A DNA stretch of 64,000 nt from Pedobacter kyungheensis (GCF_000812965.1 NZ_JSYN01000004.1:186001-250000); one strand, 5' to 3'. Shown: positions 51,863-61,689, counted from the first letter of the stretch. A program made the numbers and translations. Notes: generated by a model not told the origin, from the sequence alone.

Positions 51863-52413
51863 GATTTGCTTGATTTTGTATGTAATGAACACCTAAAGGC
51901 TATAAATGTTCTGATTTTTCTAATCAGGCTTCATGAAAAGTAATTGGAATATCGTTAGGGATCGTCATTCCCAACTTGATTGGGAATCGTAATGCTTTAA
52001 AAGGATGGATAGCATAGATCTAATTTTATTCGCATTGAGATTCCCGTTTGCACGGGAATGACGTTGATCTATGTGGATCGTTAAAATGTTTTCGTCATTG
52101 CGAGCTGAAGGATGGTTGTTTGCAGGAGCGAAGAAATAAATCTATTTAGCAAGTGTATTAAATGAGTTTTGCTGCAAGAATAGATTTCTCCGTTCCACTG
52201 CGTTTCAGTCGAAATGACGATTACATTTATAGTTTCTCTTTTCTTTTAGAAGAGTAGAACAATTTAGTTTTTCGTCATTGCGAGCTGAGGAATGGGTTGT
52301 GTGCAGGAGCGAAGCAATCTTTTTAGTAGACTCTCCAAAATAGCTTTGCAACTAGAATAGATTTCTGCGTTCCACTGCGTTTCAGTCGAAATGACGATTA
52401 TGTTAGGTCTGTA
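51863..52413. repeat. three CGTCATT..AATGACG palindromic elements
   Basis: Element A (51963-52063) starts CGTCATTCCC and ends GGGAATGACG and contains two further hairpins with ATTCCC/GGGAAT stems. Elements B (52093-52219) and C (52273-52396) start CGTCATTGCGAGCTGA, share GCAGGAGCGAAG in the middle and end GCGTTTCAGTCGAAATGACG. B and C are about 180 bp apart and are clear copies. No gene. Partial relatives occur near 18.1 kb. Confidence 0.88.
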
Positions 52414-53436
52414 TTAAAACAATCTTCCGCTTTGCCCCGGATAATTCTTTTTCAAATGCTTATAAGCAGCTTCAGTAGCTTCACGGCCGCGCGAAGTACG
52501 CATAATATAACCTTCCTGTATTAAAAAGGGTTCATAAACCTCTTCAATTGTACCTTCATCTTCACCCACAGCGGTAGCAATGGTTTTTAAACCCACCGGC
52601 CCACCTTTAAACTTGTCGATAATGGTTGTCAGGATGCGGTTATCCATCTCATCCAGGCCATGTTCATCTACATTTAAGGCATCTAAAGCATAGCGCGCAA
52701 TTTCCGGATCGATAGTACCATTTCCTTTAATCTGGGCAAAATCGCGGGTTCTACGCAATAGCGCATTGGCAATACGGGGTGTACCGCGGCTTCTGCGGGC
52801 AATTTCGTAAGCACCTTCATCGCTTATGGGTGTTTTCAGAATTTCAGACGAACGGAGTACAATGGTAGTTAACAATTTAGCATCGTAATAGGCTAGTCGC
52901 GCATTGATGCCAAAACGGGCACGTAAAGGTGCTGTTAGCAAACCCGAGCGGGTAGTAGCCCCCACAAGGGTGAATGGATTAAGCGAAATTTGCACCGAAC
53001 GGGCATTGGGGCCTGTTTCGAGCATGATATCTATCTTAAAATCCTCCATGGCCGAATAAAGATACTCCTCCACCAAGGGTGATAAACGGTGAATCTCGTC
53101 GATAAACAAGATGTCGCCTTCATCTAAACCCGTTAAGAGACCTGCAAGATCACCAGGTTTATCTAAAACCGGACCAGAGGTTACTTTAATTCCGGTTGCC
53201 ATTTCGTTGGCAATAATGTGAGACAAGGTAGTTTTTCCCAATCCCGGAGGACCATGTAGCAGCACATGATCCAAGGCTTCACCACGAAGTTTGGCCGCCT
53301 GAACGAAAATTTTCAGGTTTTCCATCACTTTTTCCTGCCCGGTAAAATCTTCGAATGCCTGCGGCCTCAACACCCGCTCAATATCCCGATCGGTAGGGGT
53401 TAAGTGGCTTGCATTTGGATCTAGATGCTCATTCAT
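52414..53436 (-). CDS. ruvB: Holliday junction branch-migration ATPase
   Basis: RuvB drives branch migration with RuvA during recombination repair. The 340-residue protein has Walker A GPPGLGKT (62-69), DEIHRLSP (near 111-118), [18 protein letters not shown] and the C-terminal winged helix with the typical [18 protein letters not shown] perfect -7 box on the minus strand at 53441-53448 lies 4 bases before the ATG. The repeats at 52.0-52.4 kb lie directly downstream. ruvA and ruvC are not in the window. Confidence 0.98.
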   Translation of the reverse strand: MNEHLDPNASHLTPTDRDIERVLRPQAFEDFTGQEKVMENLKIFVQAAKLRGEALDHVLLHGPPGLGKTTLSHIIANEMATGIKVTSGPVLDKPGDLAGLLTGLDEGDILFIDEIHRLSPLVEEYLYSAMEDFKIDIMLETGPNARSVQISLNPFTLVGATTRSGLLTAPLRARFGINARLAYYDAKLLTTIVLRSSEILKTPISDEGAYEIARRSRGTPRIANALLRRTRDFAQIKGNGTIDPEIARYALDALNVDEHGLDEMDNRILTTIIDKFKGGPVGLKTIATAVGEDEGTIEEVYEPFLIQEGYIMRTSRGREATEAAYKHLKKNYPGQSGRLF

Positions 53437-53440
53437 ACCG

Positions 53441-53448
53441 CAAATATA
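53441..53448 (-). promoter_or_regulatory. ruvB -7 box
   Basis: TATATTTG on the minus strand, a perfect match 4 bases before the ruvB ATG. A leaderless mRNA is expected. Confidence 0.6.
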
Positions 53449-53467
53449 ATATTAAATGCTAAAAAAA

Positions 53468-54364
53468 TTAGGATTTTTTAAATTTTGCCGAAACAACAAG
53501 GTCTTTCGAACCTGCCGTATAAGTATAAAAGCCTTCTCCGGTTTTAACACCTTTTTTACCCGCTGCTACCATATTTACCAGTAAAGGGCATGGTGCATAT
53601 TTAGGATTACCAAAGCCATCATGTAATACTTTTAAAATAGCCAGACAAACATCTAAACCAATAAAATCTGCCAGTTGTAATGGACCCATCGGGTGCGCCA
53701 TACCCAGTTTCATTACCGTATCTATTTCATAAACCCCGGCTACACCTTCGTAAAGGGTATAAATGGCTTCATTAATCATGGGCATTAAAATGCGGTTGGC
53801 TACAAAGCCAGGGTAATCGTTTACCTCCACCGGAACTTTGGCTAAATTTTCAGATAGCGCCATAATGGTTTTGGTCGTTTCATCGCTGGTGGCGTAACCG
53901 CGTATCACCTCAACCAGTTTCATTACGGGAACAGGGTTCATAAAATGCATGCCGATTACCTTGTCGCCCCGCTTAGTTACTGCTGCAATTTGGGTAATCG
54001 AAATAGAAGAGGTGTTGGAAGCGAGTATAGCCTTTGCAGGCGCATATTGATCCAGTTCTTTGAAAATATTTAATTTCAGTTCAACATTTTCAGTAGCGGC
54101 TTCTACCACTAAATCAGCATGCGCAACACCATCTTTTAAACTGGTAAAAGTTTGTATGTTTTGAAGGGTCGAGGCTTTTTGTTCGGCAGTTAGCGTTCCT
54201 TTGCTCACTTGCCTGTCGAGGTTTTTGCCAATGGTATCCAACGCTTTAGCTAAAGCCGTTTCGTTAATGTCGATCAGGTTTACCAGGTACCCGAATTGTG
54301 CAAAGGTATGGGCAATGCCATTTCCCATTGTACCCGATCCTATAACTGCGATTTGTTTCATCAT
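53468..54364 (-). CDS. 3-hydroxybutyryl-CoA dehydrogenase
   Basis: The NAD-dependent 3-hydroxyacyl-CoA dehydrogenase has 298 residues. The N-terminal Rossmann fold has GSGTMGNGIAHTFAQFGY (8-25). ASNTSSISI and GMHFMNPVPVMKLVEVIRG carry the catalytic region (His-Glu pair), with the C-terminal domain (PGFVANRILMPMINEA) complete. It oxidises 3-hydroxybutyryl-CoA in fatty acid or butanoate metabolism. ATG codons at 54364 and 54361 are both possible starts. It lies 31 bases upstream of the ruvB ATG, same strand; a -7-like TAAATTCG is at 54382-54389. Confidence 0.93.
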   Translation of the reverse strand: MMKQIAVIGSGTMGNGIAHTFAQFGYLVNLIDINETALAKALDTIGKNLDRQVSKGTLTAEQKASTLQNIQTFTSLKDGVAHADLVVEAATENVELKLNIFKELDQYAPAKAILASNTSSISITQIAAVTKRGDKVIGMHFMNPVPVMKLVEVIRGYATSDETTKTIMALSENLAKVPVEVNDYPGFVANRILMPMINEAIYTLYEGVAGVYEIDTVMKLGMAHPMGPLQLADFIGLDVCLAILKVLHDGFGNPKYAPCPLLVNMVAAGKKGVKTGEGFYTYTAGSKDLVVSAKFKKS

Positions 54365-54920
54365 TTAAATAGATTAATGGACGAATTTACTTATTTGTAT
54401 CTGACTTCTATCATACCTTAGAGATATATTCAGATCAGCGGATTGATGTAGGAATATAAGTGTTTTGGCGATTGGTTGCGTACTAATGATGTATACTTTA
54501 GTGGTTTTTTATTAGTGGGTTGTGATATTGCTGGATTGGTGGTGTAATTGTTTGGAATTTCATTAATTCGACAGAAATTACAGTGATTTTCTTCTGGATT
54601 TTAGTGTTCTTAATAAAATAATCGAAAATTTCTGTCAAAAAATGTCATTTAACAATGTTAAAACGATTTATCGATACATAAACTTAATTTATCGTTTCTT
54701 AAAATTTTAGTTACTCGCAAATTTCTTTATTAGTGGCTGAATTATTATTCGCTACAATTATTCGTGATGGACCGGATCTCCCTTCAATTTCCGGTAACAA
54801 TGAAAAATTAAACTAATCATTTAACAGGTTTCAATTGATACAGGGCATGCGGTTCTGTTGCGGTACTTGTTGTGGTTAATTCTTCAAAACACATTATTAA
54901 CTTATTAAACTAAAATGTAA
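54365..54920. promoter_or_regulatory. 556-base regulatory region upstream of the SusC operon
   Basis: No gene. Notable are a 10-bp inverted repeat, GACAGAAATT (54570-54579) and AATTTCTGTC (54627-54636), and TTTATCG repeats near 54670-54700. The length is typical of a region that binds a regulator or produces a long leader. No perfect TAnnTTTG box is evident, so the SusC promoter may need an alternative sigma factor or activator (inference). Confidence 0.45.
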
Positions 54921-57900
54921 ATGAAAAGAAAACTACTAAAGTTTTTGTTGTTCTTTATTGTTTTGCTGGGGGTGAAGGCCTCAGCTCAGGAAAGGACAGT
55001 AACAGGAGTGGTCTCAGCCAAAGAAGACGGACTGCCACTGCCGGGGGTAAGTGTTAAAGTTAAAGGAACCAACAACGGGGTAACTACCGGAGCCAACGGT
55101 GCTTATTCGATCAAAGTACCATCGGGAGTACATAGTCTGGTGTTCACTTTCATCGGCTTCAAAACCAGAGAACAAAATGTAAATGCCAGAAATATCGACA
55201 TCGTACTCGAATCGGATGTAAACAGTCTCGATGAAGTAGTAGTAGCTGCCGGAGGGATTAAACGTGCCGCGCGTGAGCAAGGTTATGCTTCTACCCGAGT
55301 AGATGGCGAATCGCTTACTGCAGGTAAATCACCTACCATTGCCGGCGGTTTGGCCGGTAAAGTAGCCGGATTACAAATTAATGCTGTGGGTAGCGGGGTT
55401 AATCCGAGCTATCGTTTGGTATTACGTGGAAACCGTTCTATCACGGGCAATAACCAGGCCCTGATTGTACTGGATGGTGCTGTAGTACCTAATGCTTTAC
55501 TGGGCAACCTGAATCCGGATGATGTAGACGATATTACGGTTTTGAATGGTGCGAGTGGTGCTGCACTGTATGGTTCAGATGCTTCTAACGGCGCACTGAT
55601 TATTACCACCAAAAAAGGCAAGCAGGGTACACCTGTAATTAAACTATCCAACACTACGGTACTGGAGCAGGTTAGTTTTTACCCGCTCTTGCAAAATAGT
55701 TTTGGTTCGGGGTCTACATCAGGTGCGCAGGTGTATGATCCGATTGAAAACCAGCAATATGGACCAGCTTTCGATGGCACATTAAGACCAATTGGCCGCG
55801 TGCTCGAAAACGGTACCCAACAATATGCTGCCTATTCAGCTACCAACGATAAGTATGATTTTTGGGATACCGGCGTCTCTAACCAGACCGATTTCTCTAT
55901 TTCTGCAGCTGACGAAAAATCATCGAGCTATTTATCGGCACAATATCTTAACGGAACAGGCACTACGCCGAAAGATGAATATACCCGTATTGCTTTGAGA
56001 TACAACGGATCACGGAATTTCACCAAGAATTTTACAGCCAATTACAATGCCAGTTACACACAGAATAAATATGATATTACCAGTGCAACTTCTACCATTT
56101 ATAACAATTTACTAAATACACCCGCACAAATTCCTTTGTTGAGTTATAAAGACTGGCAAAATACCGGTGGTTGGGGTAATCCGGATAATTATTACAACGA
56201 TTATTACGAAAACCCATATTGGGCTATCGATAATTACAGGCAAAAAACACAGAATGAATATTTAACCGGCTTGTTAGAGTTGAAATATAAAGCAACTGAC
56301 TGGTTAGATTTTACCTATCGGGCAGCCATTAGTAACCGCTATTACAAAAACAAAAACAGTACTGCGGGTTATACTTATACCCAGTACACACTCGATCATT
56401 CGGCTAAAACCAACGAAAGCAGCGGCGTGTCAGATCAGATGTTGAGTACCAGTAACTTTAGCACCGACTTTTTTGCCAATATCAAAAAAGATATCAAAGA
56501 TTTTTCGATCAACGCATTGGTGGGTACTTCTTTAAAAAGCTATAACTATAAATACCTCAATGCTTCTGGTAGTGGTCTACAAGTTACCGATTTGTATAAC
56601 CTGGGCAACATCACCGGAACGCCTTCGGCTGATGAATCAAATTACAATACCCGTCAGTATGGCGTGTGGGCCGATGCCACCATTGGTTACAAAAAATACC
56701 TTTTCCTGCATTTAACAGGAAGAAATGACTGGGTTTCGGTATTGGCACCTGCAAACAGATCGTTCTTTTATCCTGCTGCTGATGTTTCGTTCATCCCAAC
56801 AGATGCTTTTGCTTTCCTGAAAAACAGCAAGGTAATCGATTACATGAAAATCAGGGCAGGTATTTCTAAAGTAGGTAACGTTAACGTGGGTAACAGTACC
56901 AATGGCGGTGCTTATTCGCTCGAATCTACTTTCGATTCACAAACCGGTTATGGCTATGGTACAGGATACACCCCTAACAATACACTGGTTTCGAACAACC
57001 TGAAACCCGAAATAACAACAGGCTATGAAGGTGGTATCGATTTCAGGTTATTTAAAGGCCTGGTTGATGGTACGGTAACCTATTACAATACCAGCTCTAC
57101 CGGTCAAGCCATTGTGGCCGGCGTGCCAATTACGACCGGCTATAGCTATTATTTGCTCAACACCGGCGAATTAACCAACGAAGGTTTGGAAACCGCCCTC
57201 CATTTTACACCAATCAGAAAAGGTGACTGGAAATTAACCCTGGGTGGTAACTATACCTACAACAACAATAAACTCGTGTCTTTATCTAACGATTTAACCC
57301 GGATTGGCGTAAGCAACAGCTCGACTATTTTTGGTCAGGTAGGTCAGGTTTACCCGGTAATTATCGGTTCCGACTATATCCGCGATCCGGAAGGCAGGGT
57401 AGTGGTTGATCAGAACACTGGCTACCCGGTTGGAAAAACTGAAGGTAATATTTTGGGAAACACCATTCCAAAGAACAGACTCGGACTTGATTTTCAGCTG
57501 AGTTATAAAGGCTTAACTTTTTCGGGCTTGTTCGAATACCGCTCCAACTATGTTCAATACAGTACAGCGGGTTCAACTTACGATTTCTCGGGTTCATCGG
57601 CCCGTAGTGCCTACTACAACAGGGAAAAATTTGTATTTCCTAATTCTTCGTACTACGATAGTACCACAGGCACCTATGTGGCCAACAATAGCATTACGGT
57701 TTCTGATGGTGGAGCAGGTTTCTGGACCAGCAGCAGTTTGTATTCGAGTGTAACCAGTAACTATGTGTATTCGGGTAATTATTGGAAACTGCGCGAACTG
57801 GCGCTATCTTATAAACTGCCATCGTCGGTATTGCGCAATGTAAAATTTATCAAATCGGCTACCATCAGTGCACAAGGCAGAAACTTATTTATCTGGATGC

Positions 57901-58031
57901 CGAAATCGAACGAATATGCCGATCCGGATTACAGCAATAACGGGGCAGACAGTAACGCCGTGGGGATTACCTCACTTTCGCAAACGCCTCCAACCCGTTA
58001 TTACGGCGGAACTATATCATTAACTTTCTAA
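54921..58031 (+). CDS. SusC/RagA-family TonB-linked outer-membrane receptor
   Basis: The 1036-residue receptor imports a ligand captured by its SusD partner across the outer membrane. It has a signal peptide (1-21), a carboxypeptidase-like domain (about 24-95, starting TVTGVVSAKEDGLPLPGVSV), a plug (about 100-215, with NPDDVDDITVLNGASGAALYGSDASNGALIITTKKG) and a 22-strand barrel rich in Tyr/Asn ending TISLTF. It is the first gene of a three-gene operon; its stop overlaps the SusD ATG by one base. Substrate unknown, since no hydrolase is adjacent. Confidence 0.97.
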   Translation: MKRKLLKFLLFFIVLLGVKASAQERTVTGVVSAKEDGLPLPGVSVKVKGTNNGVTTGANGAYSIKVPSGVHSLVFTFIGFKTREQNVNARNIDIVLESDVNSLDEVVVAAGGIKRAAREQGYASTRVDGESLTAGKSPTIAGGLAGKVAGLQINAVGSGVNPSYRLVLRGNRSITGNNQALIVLDGAVVPNALLGNLNPDDVDDITVLNGASGAALYGSDASNGALIITTKKGKQGTPVIKLSNTTVLEQVSFYPLLQNSFGSGSTSGAQVYDPIENQQYGPAFDGTLRPIGRVLENGTQQYAAYSATNDKYDFWDTGVSNQTDFSISAADEKSSSYLSAQYLNGTGTTPKDEYTRIALRYNGSRNFTKNFTANYNASYTQNKYDITSATSTIYNNLLNTPAQIPLLSYKDWQNTGGWGNPDNYYNDYYENPYWAIDNYRQKTQNEYLTGLLELKYKATDWLDFTYRAAISNRYYKNKNSTAGYTYTQYTLDHSAKTNESSGVSDQMLSTSNFSTDFFANIKKDIKDFSINALVGTSLKSYNYKYLNASGSGLQVTDLYNLGNITGTPSADESNYNTRQYGVWADATIGYKKYLFLHLTGRNDWVSVLAPANRSFFYPAADVSFIPTDAFAFLKNSKVIDYMKIRAGISKVGNVNVGNSTNGGAYSLESTFDSQTGYGYGTGYTPNNTLVSNNLKPEITTGYEGGIDFRLFKGLVDGTVTYYNTSSTGQAIVAGVPITTGYSYYLLNTGELTNEGLETALHFTPIRKGDWKLTLGGNYTYNNNKLVSLSNDLTRIGVSNSSTIFGQVGQVYPVIIGSDYIRDPEGRVVVDQNTGYPVGKTEGNILGNTIPKNRLGLDFQLSYKGLTFSGLFEYRSNYVQYSTAGSTYDFSGSSARSAYYNREKFVFPNSSYYDSTTGTYVANNSITVSDGGAGFWTSSSLYSSVTSNYVYSGNYWKLRELALSYKLPSSVLRNVKFIKSATISAQGRNLFIWMPKSNEYADPDYSNNGADSNAVGITSLSQTPPTRYYGGTISLTF

Positions 58032-59638
58032 TGACAAGAATTATGAAAAGACTTTTAAAATTATCGATCATACTGATTACTGCTTTTACGGTGCAAAGCT
58101 GTAAAAAGAGTTATCTGGATATCAACGAAAATACCAACTCAGCTACTTCATCTTCACCAAACCTGGTTTTACCTGCGGTACTGAATAACACAGCTTCAAA
58201 TTTTATTACCTATTTTAATTATGGTGCCTGGATGGCTGGTTATCAAGCTAATGCAGGTGGTTACTCATTTACCGGATCGACCTTTTTTACCTATAACTGG
58301 AATTCGGGTACCAATAACGGCTTGTTTAATTCGGCTTTTACCGATTTGCGGAGTTATCAATACATCATTACTTCTACCACTGGGGTAAACAAATATGTAT
58401 TGTACAATGCTGTAGCCCGGATTATGAAATCATATTATTACCAGATTCTGGTTGATGAGTATGGTAATGTTCCTTATACGGAAGGGCTTGCTGGTGTAGA
58501 TAACCTGACACCACATTACGATGATGCCGCTACGGTTTATAAATCGCTGGTTACCGAAATTGATGCCGCCATTAAAGACCTGCAAACTTATGGTTCGAGC
58601 TCGGTGGTAAGTGCATTGGGCAGTGCCGATATTGTATTTAAAGGTGATGCAACCAAATGGATTAAATTTGCCAACAACATTAAACTGCGCATTTTAACAC
58701 GTGCGCAAGCCGGAACGTTGGCTGCTTATGCATCAAGTGCATTTGGTACTTTCTCTGCCGAAGGTTTTTTAACCGATGATGTAACCATTAATCCGGGCTA
58801 TGTAAGTACAAGTGCCCGTCAAAATCCTTTGTGGAATACCTATCACTCTTCTTATACCGGTAGTAACGGCGCTTATGCAGCACAACAAATTCCTACCCGC
58901 TGGATTTTTTCGTTCTACAACGGCACCAAATTGTCGGATGCAACGCGTGGCGCTTTAATTTATAAGAATTATGCAGCCGGTACCACACCGATTAACCAAC
59001 TGGGTAATGAAACGAATGTAAGTTCATGGATTTCGGGATATCCGGCCTGGTACATTGGAGTAGGTACAGCGCTGAATGCACCAGAAACGCAGGGCATTAT
59101 TAAAAGCAGGGTAATGGGACAATTAATTATGCCAGCGGCAGAAACTTATTTCCTGCTGGCTGAAGCGGCCTTAAATGGTCATACCTTATCTGGTGATGCC
59201 GCTACGAATTTCGATAATGGGATTAAGGCATCTTACAATTATCTCCAAAAAACGGGTGCCAGTACCACTTCTGCTAGTACGGCTGTTTTAGATGCTTACC
59301 TAACTGCCTATAAAACAGCAAATGCAGGTAATTATCTGGTGAATTATAGCGCTGCAACTACTGCTGCACAACGTTTAGAAGCCATTATTACCCAAAAATA
59401 TATTGCGCTGAACTTTGTTAATGGCTACGAGGCCTGGCAGGAGTACAAAAGAACCGGTTATCCAGCCATTTCTGGTACGGGAGCTACCACCACTTTTGTT
59501 TCGCTGCAGTCTTCTGCAACTTCGGCCGATAAACTTCCGGTTAGAAACCTGTACCCAACTACCGAATATAATCTTAATCCAAACGTACCAACGGGTTTAA
59601 GTGCCTATACTTCGAAGATTTTTTGGGATGTTAACTAA
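58031..59638 (+). CDS. SusD/RagB-family nutrient-binding lipoprotein
   Basis: The 535-residue surface lipoprotein caps the SusC channel and binds the nutrient. The lipobox FTVQSC places the lipidated Cys early, after a short signal. The SusD fold is evident in the early LDINENTNSAT, the TPR-like helices (for example ARIMKSYYYQILVDEYGNVPYTEGL) and the conserved C-terminal QKYIALNFVNGYEAWQEYKRTGYP. The ATG at 58031 overlaps the SusC stop (TAATG); a second ATG 12 bases on is equally plausible. It belongs to the SusD-like subgroup that often lacks a linked glycoside hydrolase. Confidence 0.95.
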   Translation: MTRIMKRLLKLSIILITAFTVQSCKKSYLDINENTNSATSSSPNLVLPAVLNNTASNFITYFNYGAWMAGYQANAGGYSFTGSTFFTYNWNSGTNNGLFNSAFTDLRSYQYIITSTTGVNKYVLYNAVARIMKSYYYQILVDEYGNVPYTEGLAGVDNLTPHYDDAATVYKSLVTEIDAAIKDLQTYGSSSVVSALGSADIVFKGDATKWIKFANNIKLRILTRAQAGTLAAYASSAFGTFSAEGFLTDDVTINPGYVSTSARQNPLWNTYHSSYTGSNGAYAAQQIPTRWIFSFYNGTKLSDATRGALIYKNYAAGTTPINQLGNETNVSSWISGYPAWYIGVGTALNAPETQGIIKSRVMGQLIMPAAETYFLLAEAALNGHTLSGDAATNFDNGIKASYNYLQKTGASTTSASTAVLDAYLTAYKTANAGNYLVNYSAATTAAQRLEAIITQKYIALNFVNGYEAWQEYKRTGYPAISGTGATTTFVSLQSSATSADKLPVRNLYPTTEYNLNPNVPTGLSAYTSKIFWDVN

Positions 59639-59659
59639 TTGATTTTTAAACAGAAAGAA

Positions 59660-60601
59660 ATGAAAAATTATAAAAAAATTAGCCTTGCATTGCTGGTATT
59701 CACTGCGGGTTTTACCGCTTGTACCAAGCAAGATGGGATTTATACCGAAAACGGCTCGAGCGGGATTATTGAATTGGCCGATTTGCCTTCGAGAACCAGC
59801 TCTACGGCTTACGCTGTAGCCACTAAATCTTTTGATGCAGCAGCTTCGATTGATTTTCCGGTAACGATAAATTATACTGGTGTAGATGGCGCAGCTGAAG
59901 ATGTAAACCTTGTTTTAGGTTTTGATGATACGGCAGTTGCTGCCATGAGCAGTAGTTACACGGTATTACCAACTACATTGTACACTGTACCCAGCTATAA
60001 TGTAACAATCCCAAAAGGATCAAAAACAGCAACTTTTCACCTTACGCTAAATACAGCAGCTTTCGATTTTACCAAAACCTACGCACTGGGCATTAAAATC
60101 AAATCTGCTTCATCCGGAACCATTAGCAGTAATTACGGAACTGGTGTTTTTTTAATTGTTGCCAAAAACAAGTACGATGGCGTATATACCGTAACGTCTT
60201 CGAGTGCCATGGTTGATAATACCTCAAGTACTTTAACCGGTTATTACCCGATGACGCAGGAATTGAGAACAACCGGCGCCACTTCGGTAGTTGAATATGA
60301 TGGTTATCTGTATGCCAACAATTATTATCACCCGATTAAAAGTGGTACATCGACTTCTGCTTATGGAAACTTCGCGCCAATATTTACCATGGATGCCGAT
60401 GGAAATGTAACTTCAGTAACCAACTATTACGGGCAGGGAACTAACTCATCTGTTCGGGCAGCAAGGTTAAATCCGGCAGGGGTAAATAAGTTTACCGTTT
60501 CGGGCAATACCAAAGTTTTAGAGGTGAGTTACATCATGACACAGTCTGGTGCCGACAGGACATTCTTTTACGAAAAGTGGACTTATACTAAAGCTCGATA
60601 A
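59660..60601 (+). CDS. DUF1735-domain lipoprotein
   Basis: From the ATG at 59660 the protein has 313 residues and a lipobox (FTAGFTAC). The N-terminal half is a DUF1735-type beta-sandwich (VDGAAEDVNLVLGFDDTA, ITIPKGSKTATFHLTL-like strands); the C-terminal part is beta-rich and may be DUF4361-like. Such proteins in Sus-type loci are thought to be extra surface glycan-binding proteins. It starts 21 bases after the SusD stop. A TTG at 59639 is a less likely start. Confidence 0.88.
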   Translation: MKNYKKISLALLVFTAGFTACTKQDGIYTENGSSGIIELADLPSRTSSTAYAVATKSFDAAASIDFPVTINYTGVDGAAEDVNLVLGFDDTAVAAMSSSYTVLPTTLYTVPSYNVTIPKGSKTATFHLTLNTAAFDFTKTYALGIKIKSASSGTISSNYGTGVFLIVAKNKYDGVYTVTSSSAMVDNTSSTLTGYYPMTQELRTTGATSVVEYDGYLYANNYYHPIKSGTSTSAYGNFAPIFTMDADGNVTSVTNYYGQGTNSSVRAARLNPAGVNKFTVSGNTKVLEVSYIMTQSGADRTFFYEKWTYTKAR

Positions 60602-60621
60602 CAGCTGTTATTGTCATTCTT

Positions 60622-60658
60622 AAAATGGAGGTTTCGGCGAGAAACCTCCATTTTTTTT
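60622..60658 (+). terminator. terminator of the SusC-SusD-DUF1735 operon
   Basis: A 14-bp perfect stem, AAAATGGAGGTTTC and GAAACCTCCATTTT (60622-60635 and 60641-60654), with loop GGCGA is followed by T to 60658. Confidence 0.93.
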
Positions 60659-60954
60659 ATCTCAAATTTTAATCTATTTATTATTGTTTAATATGTTGAT
60701 TAACAAAAATATATAGTTAAAAAATGTTAAATGAAATGTTAAATTTTCGATCCTGTTTTTTAGTCGATACAAAGCAATTACTCATCGGTACAAGCTTTTA
60801 GATTACAGTCATTTTAAGGACATTTGAATCATCAGAAAAAACAAAAAGCATTTTTAATTGCTTATAGAAAGAAAATTATCGCCTGATCTTAAAAAGTAAA
60901 GGCGTTTTAATAAAGGTACTTCCTAGTAAATTTAGGTTAGTTAATGATTAGTTA

Positions 60955-60989
60955 AAATAGAGATCGTGCTGGATAGCCGATCTCTATTT
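60955..60989 (-). terminator. pdxH terminator
   Basis: A 12-bp perfect stem, AAATAGAGATCG and CGATCTCTATTT (60955-60966 and 60978-60989), has an 11-base loop and T residues downstream on the minus strand. It lies 38 bases after the pdxH stop. Confidence 0.75.
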
Positions 60990-61026
60990 GTTTACGGTAA
61001 TTAGCTTCAGTCTTTTAGCCTTCTGC

Positions 61027-61677
61027 TTAAGGAGCTAATCTGCTTTTCACCCAGCTACCCTTAAGCTTTTCAAAATTAATGCGGTCGTGCAATCTGCTGC
61101 TACGGCCTTGCCAAAACTCAATGCGTGTAGGTTTAACCACATAACCACCCCAGTGGGCTGGCTTAACAATAGCTTTATCCTGGTTTTTGGCTTTAAAATC
61201 GGCGACTTTTTGTTCTAAAAAAGCCCTGTCGGGGATAACCTGACTTTGCGGCGAAGCAATAGCACCAATCTGGCTTTCTTCAGGGCGTGTATTAAAATAA
61301 GCCTCTGAAGTTTCTTTATCGAGTTTCTCAACCGTACCTTCAATTCTAACCTGTCTTTCCAGTTCAGGCCAGTGAAACACGAGGCAGGCATAAGGATTTT
61401 TCTTCAGTTCTTTTCCTTTGGCACTCAGGTAATTGGTGTAAAACCTGAAACCCTGCTCGTCAGCACCTTTTAAAAGCACGATACGGGCATCAGGCCGACC
61501 TGATTTATCGGCAGTGGCCAGCGTCATTACGTTAGGCTCATATATTTTAGCTTCAACAGCGTGTTCAAACCATTTTTTAAACTGTACAATCGGGTCGTTG
61601 TCTACGTCCGATTCGTCTAATGAAGCGCTTTTGTAATCTTGGCGCAGGTTTTGTAGAAATTCATTTGTAACTTGCAT
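61027..61677 (-). CDS. pdxH: pyridoxamine 5'-phosphate oxidase
   Basis: PdxH is an FMN enzyme that oxidises PNP or PMP to PLP, the cofactor used by the aminotransferases here (aspC, bioA). With the ATG at 61677 the protein has 216 residues, begins MQVTNEFLQNLRQDY and contains RIVLLKGADEQGFRFYTNY, ACLVFHWPELERQVRIEG, ASPQSQVI and a C-terminal WQGRSSRLHDR, all conserved. The -7 box TATTTTTG (61682-61689) lies 4 bases upstream, which excludes a 19-codon longer start. It is divergent from yqgE. Confidence 0.97.
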   Translation of the reverse strand: MQVTNEFLQNLRQDYKSASLDESDVDNDPIVQFKKWFEHAVEAKIYEPNVMTLATADKSGRPDARIVLLKGADEQGFRFYTNYLSAKGKELKKNPYACLVFHWPELERQVRIEGTVEKLDKETSEAYFNTRPEESQIGAIASPQSQVIPDRAFLEQKVADFKAKNQDKAIVKPAHWGGYVVKPTRIEFWQGRSSRLHDRINFEKLKGSWVKSRLAP

Positions 61678-61681
61678 AAAA

Positions 61682-61689
61682 CAAAAATA
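61682..61689 (-). promoter_or_regulatory. pdxH -7 box
   Basis: TATTTTTG on the minus strand, a perfect match 4 bases before the pdxH ATG. A leaderless mRNA is expected. Confidence 0.62.

Larger units (their letters stand above)
60602..61026. other. gene-free stretch between SusC operon and pdxH
   Basis: It contains the SusC-operon terminator (60622-60658), an AT-rich middle with no features, and the pdxH terminator (60955-60989). No small RNA can be claimed. Confidence 0.5.

Noticed and set aside
60660..60950. Small RNA between SusC-operon and pdxH terminators
   Set aside because: No promoter is convincing and the downstream hairpin is explained as the pdxH terminator.
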